DNA of 49,549 nucleotides, taken from positions 1 through 49,549 of the forward strand of contig JANQQN010000505.1 of the NCBI GenBank assembly GCA_028289325.1, written 5' to 3'. Below are positions 8,811 through 18,000 of the stretch, piece by piece. Position numbers and translations under genes: made by a program. The notes under the pieces are model-generated. The model made no database searches. It worked only from the letters and a program-made list of their open reading frames with translations, and had not been told where the DNA came from. How positions within the stretch are numbered: position 1 is the first letter of the stretch; every line of letters begins with the position of its first letter. The stretch is from Myxococcota bacterium. GTDB taxonomy: Bacteria > Myxococcota > Kuafuiibacteriia > Kuafuiibacteriales > Kuafuiibacteriaceae.

Positions 8811-9839
8811 CTAAATCTCCTCGCAGGTCTTGTTGACCTCGACGTACTGCGTGGAGCGACAGGCCCGCACGTCGGCGATCACCCCCTGCACGAAGGCATC
8901 GGCCTCGGCGAGGACGTCCGGCGGGTTCGGCCATTCATACTCGGCCTCGAAACCGCCGTCTCCATCGCGCTCGACCACCACCCACGATGTTCCGCCGTCG
9001 GCGCAGTTCGGGCAGCCATAGCGCTCTTGCAGATCGACGCCCTTCAGCGCCGCGGCCAGAGCCCGCGCCCGATCGTGGCCGGCCACGGTGAGGGTGGCAA
9101 AGGTCGTCTCACAGGTGGGGTCGGCGGGAACGTTGGTGCAGACCCGCACCTCGACCACGTCGCACGGGTTGGCCACCCGCAGCGGGCTGGCCTTGATGGT
9201 GAGGTTGGTGAGGCACTTGCCCGCGCAGAACCCAAAGTCCGATCCGCCGTCGATGATCTTCGTATCGTGCGCTTGATCCTCGCACCAGCCAACGGTTACC
9301 CCGCACTCGCCCGGTGCCGATACATCGACCCCCGCTGCATGCGCATCGCACGCGTTGCCGTACGTCTGACCATCACAGCCGCACACCGGGTCGTAGATCC
9401 TTGGGCACCCTCCCGGCCTCGGCCGACAGACGCCGGTTTGGTCGGCGGCGCCGCACACCGCCTGGTCGTCTTCGAAATCGCAGAAGAACGCGGGCTCGCA
9501 CAGAAGACCGGTCGGGCCACCGCAAACGGCCGGCTCGGATGGCTCCACGCAGGTCGCTTCACACGCGGCCTTGGTCCGGAAGTTATTGTCGTTGCCTTCA
9601 CAGCCGCCGTAGGTGAAGGGCTCGCACGCGCCCGTATGGGTATCGAACGCCCAGCGCGGCATCGCTGCTTCGCACGAGCCAGGATCCGCAGGCATCGAGC
9701 ACTGCTCGCCCACCGACAGATCCCCCATCTGTCCCTGAGGCCCCTGAAGAGACGGGCTTTCGCGCTCGGCGCCACTACATCCGAGCCCGGCCGCATACGC
9801 GGCCAGAACCATCGCCGTTAACTGGGTGGTTCGCTGCAT
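8811..9839 (-). CDS. Secreted Kunitz/Kazal domain protein, putative lipoprotein
   Basis: A 342-residue exported protein. I choose ATG 9839 because it opens directly onto a signal peptide ending at Cys21 (GLGC); the open frame to 9893 adds 18 unlikely residues. Residues about 45-96 form a Kunitz/BPTI domain with exact spacing C-x8-C-x15-C-x7-C-x12-C-x3-C and the FTYGGCEGNDNNF core. The residue at the P1 position after the second Cys is Glu, not Lys/Arg. A Kazal-like module follows (GCPRIYDPVCGCDGQTYGNAC; candidate P1 Arg). The C-terminal 150 residues are Cys-rich with a GCPNCADGG segment and resemble no domain I can name. These eukaryote-like inhibitor folds suggest defence against, or control of, extracellular proteases; that role is inference. 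Confidence 0.85.
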   Translation of the reverse strand: MQRTTQLTAMVLAAYAAGLGCSGAERESPSLQGPQGQMGDLSVGEQCSMPADPGSCEAAMPRWAFDTHTGACEPFTYGGCEGNDNNFRTKAACEATCVEPSEPAVCGGPTGLLCEPAFFCDFEDDQAVCGAADQTGVCRPRPGGCPRIYDPVCGCDGQTYGNACDAHAAGVDVSAPGECGVTVGWCEDQAHDTKIIDGGSDFGFCAGKCLTNLTIKASPLRVANPCDVVEVRVCTNVPADPTCETTFATLTVAGHDRARALAAALKGVDLQERYGCPNCADGGTSWVVVERDGDGGFEAEYEWPNPPDVLAEADAFVQGVIADVRACRSTQYVEVNKTCEEI

Positions 9840-10114
9840 GCTGAGCCTGAAAAGCAACCTGCGTGCCGGTGCTGCGGTCATTCTAAATCGCACCGAACGA
9901 CGAATCCAGGACGGATAGTGGGGCTTCAGCCCTCAGATCTCTGAGGTTTATGACCGGGTCCCCGGTCCCGCTTCCACCGAAGCGGTGGGCTAACCGCCCG
10001 GACGGTGCTCCGTTCTGACCACCGAACCGCACGCTTAATGGCCTCCCCTGCCCGCGCCGAAACGCTTGGCGACCCGGTTGTAACGGGCACGCCCGAGCTG
10101 GCAAGAAAGTCGTG
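9840..10114. other. Intergenic region holding the hairpin chain
   Basis: This gap holds the promoter region of the minus-strand Kunitz gene (next to 9840) and, at 9921-10013, the six consecutive hairpins listed separately. I see no other coding potential in it. Confidence 0.6.
9921..10013. repeat. Chain of six short hairpins, unassigned structured element
   Basis: Six inverted repeats follow each other almost without gaps: GGGCT-TC-AGCCC (9921-9932), CCTCAG-ATCT-CTGAGG (9931-9946), GACCGG-GTCC-CCGGTC (9952-9967), CCGCTTC-CACC-GAAGCGG (9968-9985), GCGGT-GGGCTA-ACCGC (9982-9997) and ACGG-TGCT-CCGT (10002-10013). All arms match perfectly. Hairpins 4 and 5 share GCGG and are mutually exclusive alternatives. 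The element lies outside genes, just upstream of the small CCxxGCxxC ORF. It could be a structured RNA, a REP-like or mobile-element remnant, or a regulatory leader; strand and function are unknown. Confidence 0.6.
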
Positions 10115-10324
10115 ATGAACGCTTCGAACGCGAAGAGCCGTCGGCAACAGATCGAGACCATCTGCGCCGAGATGGGACTCGACCGCTTCGCCGCGAAGAC
10201 CGTTGAGAAGTGGATCGAGCTCGACCCTTCGACTTGGCCCTCATGCTGTCTAAGTGGGTGCGATCCATGCAACGACGTGCTCCGCGCGGCAGCTCGTAAG
10301 GTCCTCGCCGCGCAAAAGCCATGA
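10115..10324 (+). CDS. Small protein with CCxxGCxxC motif
   Basis: A 69-residue ORF starting at ATG 10115 (GTG 10112 is also possible). The middle is a charged helical stretch (QQIETICAEMGLDRFAAKTVEKWIEL), followed by WPSCCLSGCDPCNDVLRAAARKVL. The CCxxGCxxC cluster after a proline-containing loop recalls the short oxidoreductase-like domain (Pfam Oxidored-like family) seen in small proteobacterial and mitochondrial proteins; this is a motif-level resemblance only. The Shine-Dalgarno is weak (GGCAAGAAAG). Codon use has the GC-rich third positions of neighbouring genes, supporting translation. It ends 48 bases before the secreted pair that follows. Confidence 0.5.
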   Translation: MNASNAKSRRQQIETICAEMGLDRFAAKTVEKWIELDPSTWPSCCLSGCDPCNDVLRAAARKVLAAQKP

Positions 10325-10372
10325 GCCCTGAGGCCGGATACCGTCGCCGAGGGCACCCGGCTGTGTTAGTCG

Positions 10373-10885
10373 ATGCCGATGTCGCGACTATGGACCCGTA
10401 TCGGTATTGCCCTGGCTTGCGCCACGCCCGCGGCTTCGGCGTCGGGGGAGCCACCGGCGAAGGCCGACGACGCCACTGCGCCGCCTCGCATCAAGGCGCG
10501 ACCGCAACCTCCTCAGCGCTTTGACCTCAGCAAGCTCAAGGGCCGACTCAAGGAACGCCTGCAGCCGGGCTTGACCACGGGTGGACCGGTGTCCATCACC
10601 GAGCGCGCCGCTCTCGAGCGCCGGCGAGCCTCGCTCGAGGCCCAGCGATACTTCGGCGACCGGCAAATTCCCGCTGCGTATTTCCAGGAGAAGAAGCGAT
10701 ACGCGGAGCGAGTCGCCAAGATCGAGCGGATCATCGCGGTGGCGACCGAAGTCGATGACGCGAAGACCGCGAAGCGGGCCAAGGAGTTCCTGAGCGAAGA
10801 GCGACGCCGCCATCAAGCGTGGGTCGACGACTTCGTCCGTCGGGTCAAAAAGCCGCACGAGGGGCGCAAGGAGATCACGGAATGA
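10373..10885 (+). CDS. Secreted helical protein of unknown function
   Basis: A 170-residue protein with a Sec signal peptide (RLWTRIGIALACATPAASASG, likely cleaved after ASA) and then a basic, mostly alpha-helical mature part rich in Arg, Lys, Glu and Ala (about residues 50-165). It looks like a coiled coil or helical hairpin, somewhat like periplasmic CpxP/Spy-type proteins in composition, but no motif proves this. ATG 10379 is an alternative start. Its stop overlaps the start of the next gene by four bases (ATGA), so the two are translated together. Confidence 0.65.
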   Translation: MPMSRLWTRIGIALACATPAASASGEPPAKADDATAPPRIKARPQPPQRFDLSKLKGRLKERLQPGLTTGGPVSITERAALERRRASLEAQRYFGDRQIPAAYFQEKKRYAERVAKIERIIAVATEVDDAKTAKRAKEFLSEERRRHQAWVDDFVRRVKKPHEGRKEITE

Positions 10886-11190
10886 GATTTGGACACATCT
10901 GGCCCTGGACGAACGTAGGCCTCCTCGTCGGGGCGTTGGCCGCGGGCGCGGGGTGCAAGAAGACGCCCGAGGCCGAGCCGGCGGCCAAGCCGATGGCAGA
11001 GACCCCACCGAAGCACACGGGGAAGGCCGATACCGAGACCTCGACGACCAGCCTGCGCGTCCGTGGACCGCGGATGCGGGACCGACTACCCGTGCCTGCC
11101 GACTTCGTGGAAGAAGCGAAGGCGACGATCAACAAGAGCAACTATCGAAGCGTGCTCGAGGGCCTCGAGCGAGACTACGCCACGGAGTAG
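10882..11190 (+). CDS. Small lipoprotein of unknown function
   Basis: A 102-residue protein starting at ATG 10882, which overlaps the previous stop as ATGA. The N-terminus (MRFGHIWPWTNVGLLVGALAAGAGC, in two parts a hydrophobic helix and a GAGC lipobox) predicts lipidation at Cys25. A Pro/Ala/Thr-rich linker follows, then a short conserved-looking end (RDRLPVPADFVEEAKATINK...). I do not recognise a family. Coupling with the preceding secreted helical protein suggests they act together at the outer membrane or in the periplasm; this is inference. A frame open back to 10819 overlaps the upstream gene and is not needed. Confidence 0.65.
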   Translation: MRFGHIWPWTNVGLLVGALAAGAGCKKTPEAEPAAKPMAETPPKHTGKADTETSTTSLRVRGPRMRDRLPVPADFVEEAKATINKSNYRSVLEGLERDYATE

Positions 11191-11206
11191 GGTGAGGGAG
11201 GCGCGA

Positions 11207-11237
11207 GAGTGAGCGCGCTCGGACGACGCGCTCACTC
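11207..11237. terminator. Strong bidirectional stem-loop between convergent genes
   Basis: GAGTGAGCGCG and CGCGCTCACTC form a perfect 11-bp stem with a 9-base loop, in the 78-base gap between the convergent lipoprotein and subtilase genes. No T-run follows, but position and stem strength fit a shared transcription end for both operons. Confidence 0.6.
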
Positions 11238-11268
11238 CCGCGAAGCGTTCATCTAACGCGGAATCCGA

Positions 11269-14200
11269 TCACGGGCAGAAGCTAGCCAGCGCCTCGATGT
11301 TCAAGTCGCACAACGAGCCGCCTTCGTCGTTGGTCACGTTGATCAAGGTGAGGCCCTGAATGGAGCCGTCCGGCGTGCTGAACGACACCGCACCCAGCTG
11401 CCGGCTCCCGGCTCCGGTCGACAAGCCCGACCAACTGTAGTCGATCGTGCCCGTCGCGCCGCTGACCGCGCTCGCGGGCGCGTCGTCGATGCTGAAGTTG
11501 CCCACGACGTTGTCGATCCCGAACGCCTGGAAGAACACCGCGACGCCGGCGGGCAATGCATCTTGCGTGTCCACCGCGTGGGTGATCACGAGGTAACCGG
11601 TGCCGCCGGCGATGTCCGTGTTGGTCTGGGGGAACGCCACCTCGACCGACTCTTTCGACCCGGGACCAGTGCTGGAGTCGATCAGCCCGCAGCTGAAAGC
11701 CTCGCAGAAGTAAAGGTACAGATCGACGTTGTCGTCGCCGGATGTGTAGGGGTCGTCCGTCGACCACCGAGCGAACGCCGTGCCTCCGCCCAACGCGCCG
11801 AAGAAGGCGTTCTCACCGGTGACCAAGAAGTCGAAGGTATCGTCGGGGTCGTCCACGTTGATGGTCGAGAAGAGGATGGGGTCATTCAGGCCATGCACCT
11901 GCGGCGTGTAATCGCCGGTGTAGCCGAACGTGAAGTCGAAGCTCCCCGAGCCCTCAGGACCGGTCTGCGTCTGCTCCACCGGAACCTCGAACGCCCGGGC
12001 CCGGGCCGCGATCGGACTGCGCACTTCGTGACCTCGACCGTCCCGCCAGGTGATGGCGCCAAAGCGCCACTCTCCGGGCGTCGCATCGGTCACCTTGACC
12101 TCGACCTGGAACGACTTCGACTCCCCTTCCCGCAGCCGGAGGACATGCGGATGTACCCGGATCTCGAACCCTTCCGGCGCCTCGATGTGGGCGCGGTACT
12201 TCACTTTCCGGCCCCGCTTGCGGTCGTCGTCATCGTCATCGTCGTCGCCGCCGCCCCAGCCGAACAGCCACTTGAGCCACCACCGCGGCCGGAGCCGCTT
12301 GAAGTCTTCGACCGCGGTGACGGTTCGGGTCACGGTCTGGCTGCCGAGCACCTCGCCCAGCGCGACGGCCGGGTAGTTCAGGTCTTCGGGCGCGAAGGAC
12401 TTGCCGGCCGCGGCGAGGGCGGCGCAGTCGAACTCTCCGCCGAAGATGCCCTGACCACACGCGTAGGCCGCGTAGTCTTCGGCGTCGGCTTCGTACACGA
12501 GGCCGGGGTCGAGGGCGTCTTTGGGCACCACCATACCCGCGCCGATATCGAATGGATCCGCCGCCTCATCCTGGAAAGTTTCCAGGATGTTCTGCCGGCC
12601 GGTGGTCATGTACGCCGAGCGCACGGCGGCCGGCGACCAGTCGGGGTGCGCTTGCTTGAGCAGCGCGAACAAGCCCGCGACGTGGGGGCTCGAGAACGAC
12701 GTGCCGCTGATGGAAGAGAAGAGCTCGTCGCGGGTGTCGATCCCGCCCAGCGGCGAACCGGCCGAAAGAATCTGCACGCCCGGCGCGGCAACGTCGGGCT
12801 TGAAGAGGTTGTTGGTGAAGCCGTTCGGACCCCGAGACGAGAAGCCCGCCATCCGGTCTCCACGTGGCTCCGAGACATCCGGGCTCAACAGGCCCGCGAC
12901 CGACTCGCCGCCGGCCAAGGTATTCTGGATGAGGTCGCCGTCGTTGAAGCCGATCATGACGCCCGGGATGGTGATGGGACCGGTCAGCCCGCCCATGACG
13001 ATGGGATCGATTCGGAACGGGTCGGTGCCGTCATTGTACACCACGATGGCCACCGCGCCCGCCGACTGAGCGTTCAGGTACTTCTCGTTGAAGCCGCACC
13101 CGCCGCGGATGACCAGCGCGATCTTGCCCGTGAGGTCGTTGTCGATGCCCGTCGGGTTGCCGTCAGCGTCGGCGCCACAGGCGTTGAGGGGCTCCGCCAC
13201 CGCGAGGTCGGCGTTGATATCACCGGAATCGGCCAGGGTCACCGGGCCTGCCCCTTCAAGGGCGATGTAGAACGAAGCGATCGAATCCGGGGCTTCGACC
13301 TGGAGCCCGATGGCGCTGACGCCGGGATCCTGCATCGCCGCCACCGCGGTGACCCACGGCGCGGACGCGGGCGAGCCCACGGTCTCGGGGGCCGAGCCGT
13401 TATTGCCGGCCGAGGTCGCCACGTAGATGCCCGCGTTCGTGGCGTTGAGCAGCGCGAGGTCAAATGGGTCACCCAGCGTCGGGTTATCGCTCCCCAACGA
13501 GAGGTTCATGACGTCCACGCCGTCAGCGATGGCCTGCTCCACGGCGGCGATGAGATCGACGTTGGCGCAGGTACCCGTCGGGGCGGTGGGAACGGACCAG
13601 CACACCTTGTAGTGCGCAATGCGGGCGCGAGGCGCGGTGCCGGAGATCTCACCGGCGTCGACGCCGTTTTCTTGGGCCGGGGTCTCGGCGTTGCAGGCGG
13701 CGGTGCCGGCGACGTTGGTGCCGTGGTCACCGAACGGACCACAGTCGCGCGCCGACAAACACTCGCCAGGGCTCAAGCCTTGGTTCTCGGCCTCAGGGTC
13801 GAGGAAGCCATCCACATAGAAGCGGGCCGACAGGAGCTTGTTGTTGCAGTGGAACGGCGCGTCTTCCGGATTGAAGGCGGTGTCCCCGAACTGGCACGAG
13901 TCGGGTCCGTTGGCCCCGGTGAACGTCTCGGGCGGATGACCGTAAGGCACCTTGCGGCCGCGGTCGCCACGAATCCGCGTCGGCCGGTCCTCGAAGCAGG
14001 GATGCTCGGGCCAGATGCCGCCGTCGAGAACGGCGATCACGACGTCGTTGCCGGTCACCCGGCGGCGCCAGGGCCCACGACGCTGGTTGAGGCCGAGGAA
14101 CTCAGGCGTGTTGTTGGTATCGAGGTTGTAGGTCTTGAACGGAAATACGTTGACGACGTCGTTTCGGCTGCGTAGCGCCGCGATTTGCCCTTCACTGAGC

Positions 14201-14505
14201 TTGGCTGCGAAGCCATTGACGGTAATGCCGTAGTCGTAGATCTTCTGCGCCCCGACGGCCGCCGCCGCTTCATCATGGTCAGCCTTCAGCTGAGCGAGAT
14301 AGTCGGAAACCGCCTTGTCAGCCACGTTTAGCTTAGCGCCGGGCGTGGGCCGGGTGCCGACAAACTCGGCGGCCGGGGCCGCCTTCATCTGAACGATATA
14401 GGTGTCTTGCCCCGTAGTGGGCCGAAACTGGGCTTGCGCCGGCACCGCCAGCGCAACGGCGCCGAAGAGCGCACTCGCACTCATCAATGCCCCGATTGGC
14501 TTCAT
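11269..14505 (-). CDS. Secreted subtilisin-like serine protease (S8) with PA domain
   Basis: A 1078-residue exported protease. The start at ATG 14505 is set by GGGAGG eight bases upstream and by the signal peptide that follows (cleavage near AQAQF, residue 26). Order of domains: I9-type propeptide (about 33-125, DTYIVQMKAAP...), S8 catalytic domain with Asp161 (AVLDGG), His261 (HGTNVAG) and Ser603 (GTSFSSPHVAG), a PA domain inserted at about 430-535, then a plant-subtilase-like Fn3 domain beginning near LNYPAVALGEV (709). Inside this Fn3 region lies an odd insert: WWLKWLFGWGGG, eight aspartates and RKRGRK (about 743-768). The last 240 residues hold beta-rich modules. It should degrade extracellular protein. 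Its gene is followed by the shared terminator at 11207. Confidence 0.92.
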   Translation of the reverse strand: MKPIGALMSASALFGAVALAVPAQAQFRPTTGQDTYIVQMKAAPAAEFVGTRPTPGAKLNVADKAVSDYLAQLKADHDEAAAAVGAQKIYDYGITVNGFAAKLSEGQIAALRSRNDVVNVFPFKTYNLDTNNTPEFLGLNQRRGPWRRRVTGNDVVIAVLDGGIWPEHPCFEDRPTRIRGDRGRKVPYGHPPETFTGANGPDSCQFGDTAFNPEDAPFHCNNKLLSARFYVDGFLDPEAENQGLSPGECLSARDCGPFGDHGTNVAGTAACNAETPAQENGVDAGEISGTAPRARIAHYKVCWSVPTAPTGTCANVDLIAAVEQAIADGVDVMNLSLGSDNPTLGDPFDLALLNATNAGIYVATSAGNNGSAPETVGSPASAPWVTAVAAMQDPGVSAIGLQVEAPDSIASFYIALEGAGPVTLADSGDINADLAVAEPLNACGADADGNPTGIDNDLTGKIALVIRGGCGFNEKYLNAQSAGAVAIVVYNDGTDPFRIDPIVMGGLTGPITIPGVMIGFNDGDLIQNTLAGGESVAGLLSPDVSEPRGDRMAGFSSRGPNGFTNNLFKPDVAAPGVQILSAGSPLGGIDTRDELFSSISGTSFSSPHVAGLFALLKQAHPDWSPAAVRSAYMTTGRQNILETFQDEAADPFDIGAGMVVPKDALDPGLVYEADAEDYAAYACGQGIFGGEFDCAALAAAGKSFAPEDLNYPAVALGEVLGSQTVTRTVTAVEDFKRLRPRWWLKWLFGWGGGDDDDDDDDRKRGRKVKYRAHIEAPEGFEIRVHPHVLRLREGESKSFQVEVKVTDATPGEWRFGAITWRDGRGHEVRSPIAARARAFEVPVEQTQTGPEGSGSFDFTFGYTGDYTPQVHGLNDPILFSTINVDDPDDTFDFLVTGENAFFGALGGGTAFARWSTDDPYTSGDDNVDLYLYFCEAFSCGLIDSSTGPGSKESVEVAFPQTNTDIAGGTGYLVITHAVDTQDALPAGVAVFFQAFGIDNVVGNFSIDDAPASAVSGATGTIDYSWSGLSTGAGSRQLGAVSFSTPDGSIQGLTLINVTNDEGGSLCDLNIEALASFCP

Positions 14506-15047
14506 GTTCGTTCCTCCCATGGATGGAATCCCTGGTATCCGGCGATCAGCATCCGAGGCTGGACCACCGTTGTGTGCGCACGCACTCCGGGGCTCCATGG
14601 GATTTCGACCTGCCTAAGTCAACCCAGATACTTTTGGCTCGACACCACTACGCGACCGCCGGAACCTGCGGTCCGCGCGATCACTTACGGACCCCCGTGG
14701 ATGCCATGCGATCGCCGAGATCGGGTAGGGATATCTTCAATGACCTGAGCAGGGCTGCCGAGGAACCGATCAGGCGCGAACGATGCCTAAGCCGAAGTCA
14801 CGATTACATTCGAGAGAGCTCAAGGGAGGCATCAGGTCTTCACCCGTCCCTTACCCGATCGCCAAGAATCATCGGTTCGTGAAAACCAGGTGCGGAATCC
14901 CAGTCCGTCGGCGTCGCGCCCACCGTCACGCCACCGGAGGACGACGAAAGCCCTCACCGGGAGCCGGAAGGCTCCGGAAAGCATGTGATTTGCATTTAAG
15001 ACGAAGTTGCGGAAGTTGTCGGCGACCGAACCGGCCCGAAGACGGCG
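14506..15047. other. Intergenic region without convincing genes
   Basis: This 542-base gap between icmF (ending at 15048) and the subtilase start holds only ORFs with poor composition. On the minus strand it would contain the icmF 3' end and the subtilase promoter. A small hairpin, GGAGCC-GGAA-GGCTCC (14960-14975), lies about 75 bases after the icmF stop and could mark its transcript end. A ribosome binding site GGGAGG precedes 14505. Nothing else stands out. Confidence 0.5.
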
Positions 15048-18000
15048 CTACATGTTTCGCCGGTATTGCCCGCCGACCTCGTACAGCGCCTGAGACATCT
15101 GGCCGAGCGAGCAGGCCTGGCTCGCAGCCATGATACCCTCGAAGACGTTTCCGTGCTGAAGGGCAGTGGTCTTCAGCTCCGCTAATCGGGCTCGACCGAG
15201 CTCTTCGTTGTAAGCCTGGAAAGCCAACTTGCTGTCGATGGCATACCGCTTCTCGGCGTCGTGAGACCGGATGACTTCCGCGGGCACGATGGTCGGAGAG
15301 CCCTTTTCGTCGAGGAACGTATTGACCCCGATGATCGGCAGCTCGCCGGTGTGCTTGAGCGTCTCGTAGTGCATCGACTCGTCCTGGATCTTCGAGCGCT
15401 GGTACATGCGCTCCATAGCGCCCAGCACGCCGCCCCGGTCCGAAATACGACGGAACTCGGCAAGGACCGCTTGTTCGACCAGGTCCGTGAGCTCTTCGAT
15501 GATGAACGCACCCTGCAGCGGGTTCTCGTTCGTCGCCAGCCCGAGCTCCTTGTTGATGATCAACTGGATGGCCAGCGCCCGACGCACGCTCTCCTCGGTG
15601 GGCGTGGTGATCGCTTCGTCGTACGCATTCGTATGAAGCGAATTGCAGTTATCGTATAGCGCATAGAGCGCCTGTAGAGTCGTTCGGATGTCGTTGAAAG
15701 CGATCTCCTGCGCATGCAACGACCGGCCGGACGTCTGAATGTGGTACTTCAGCTTCTGGGAGCGCGTGTTCGCCTTGTACTTGTACCGCATCGCCTTGGC
15801 CCAGATGCGGCGCGCGACGCGGCCGAGGACCGAGTACTCCGGGTCCATTCCGTTGGAGAAGAAGAAGGATAGGTTAGGGGCGAAGTCGTCGACGTTCATT
15901 CCCCGGGCCAAGTAGTACTCGACGAACGTGAACCCGTTGGCGAGCGTGAAGGCGGTCTGAGAGATCGGATTCGCGCCCGCTTCCGCGATGTGGTAGCCGC
16001 TGATGGATACCGAATAGAAGTTTCGGACCTGGCTATCGATGAAATACTGCTGGATGTCTCCCATCATCCGCAGCGCAAACTCCGTCGAGAAGATGCAAGT
16101 ATTCTGCGCCTGATCTTCCTTGAGAATGTCGGCCTGTACCGTCCCCCGCACGGCCTGCAGCGTCTCGGCCTTGATCTTCTCGTAGGTCTCGCGGGCCAGC
16201 ACTTGGTCGCCGGTGGTTCCGAGGAGGAGGAGGCCGAGGCCGTCGTTGCCTTCCGGAAGTTCACCTTGGTATCGCGGACGCTCCAAACCTCGGGCGGCGA
16301 ACATTTCGGCGATCCGCTTGTCGACTACGTCAACTTTGCCTTGGGCCCGGATGTGCTTTTCGCACTGTTGGTCGACGGCCGCGTTGAGGAAGAATCCGAG
16401 GAGCATCGGCGCCGGACCATTGATGGTCATGGACACCGAAGTCGAAGGATCCGCGAGGTCGAAGCCCGAGTACAGCTTCTTGGCGTCGTCGAGGGTACAG
16501 ATGCTGACCCCCGAATTGCCGACCTTGCCGTAGATGTCAGGTCGGTGATCCGGGTCTTCGCCGTATAGGGTGACGGAGTCGAACGCGGTCGACAGGCGCT
16601 TGGCCGCAAGCCCTCGGGAGACGTAGTGGAACCGTCGATTGGTTCGCTCCGGGCCGCCTTCGCCGGCGAACATCCGGGCCGGATCCTCCCCCTCTCGCTT
16701 GAGAGGAAAGACCCCGGCCGAGTACGGGAAGAAGCCCGGCGCGTTCTCCCGCAGGAGCCAGGTGAGAATATCGCCCCAGTCCTGGTACTTGGGCAAGCTG
16801 ACTTTCGGCACCCTGGTCCCCGACAGCGAAGTCGAAAACAGGTCCTGCTCGATGACTCGGCCCCGAACCTTGAACTGGTACTTGTCGGCGCTGTACCTCG
16901 CGCGCATCGACGGCCAGTCCTGAAGGAGGGCCTTGCACTCGTGGTCGAGCTCGGCTTCCAGACCTCGATACAGATCGACGAGATCCTTCAGGTAGTCCGG
17001 CTCTCCCTCGACGTGTTCGATGACCTGAACCATCGCATCCGATTGCTCCACGATCTCGATCGAGCGCTTCCCAACTCGGGCCCGGAGCTGCTGGATGGTC
17101 CCGTTGAGCTGATACAGTCGGCGAGCGACATCGGACTGTTTGCGAACCCAAACGTCGTACTCGTCGCTGCCCTCGGCGATCTCCGCCAGGTATCGAACCC
17201 GGTCCGGCGGGATGATGTGGACCTTCCGGCTCATCGCCTCCGTCATCTCGACGCGGCTCGACAACGGCGCCTCGGTCTTTTCGACGATCTTGTCGATGAC
17301 GAATCGGTACAGGGTGTTGGTGCCGGGGTCCGCGAATTGGGAGGCGATGGTCCCGAAGATCGGCAAGCCGGCGTCGGGACCATCGAACAGAGCATTATTG
17401 CGTCGATACTGCTTCCTAACGTCTCGGAGCGCATCCAGCGAGCCGCGCTTGTCGAACTTGTTGATCGCGATAACGTCGGCGAAGTCCAGCATGTCGATCT
17501 TCTCGAGCTGGGTGGCCGCACCGTAGTCGGCGGTCATGACGTACATCGACACGTCGGAATGCTCGACGATCTCCGTGTCCGACTGCCCGATGCCCGACGT
17601 CTCGAGAATGATGAGATCGAAGCCCGCCGCCTGGCAGATATCGACCGCGTGTTGAACGTGTTTGGACAGGGCCAGGTTCGACTGACGCGTCGCGAGCGAC
17701 CGCATGTAGACCCGATCGCTGCTCACCGCATTCATTCGAATCCGGTCGCCCAGCAGCGCGCCGCCCGTCTTCCGCTTCGAGGGATCGACCGAGATCACGG
17801 CGATGGTCTTGTCGCTGAAGTCAGCCAGGAATCGACGGACGAGTTCGTCCACCAACGACGACTTTCCGGCCCCTCCGGTGCCGGTGATGCCCAGAACCGG
17901 CACCTTGGCATCGGAACCCGACGACAATCGGGCCTGGAGGTCTTCGGCCTGCTCGGGAAAGTTCTCGGCGATGGTGATCAGCCGCCCGAGCGCTTGGGGG

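Noticed and set aside
11563-14175. 870-residue open frame on the plus strand
   Set aside because: It is antisense to the subtilase, whose catalytic motifs are clear. Long antisense frames are expected in GC-rich coding DNA, and its protein is low-complexity Arg/Val/Gly/His-rich.
14783-15133. 116-residue plus-strand ORF
   Set aside because: Arg/Pro-rich with no hydrophobic core, and its end lies antisense to icmF.
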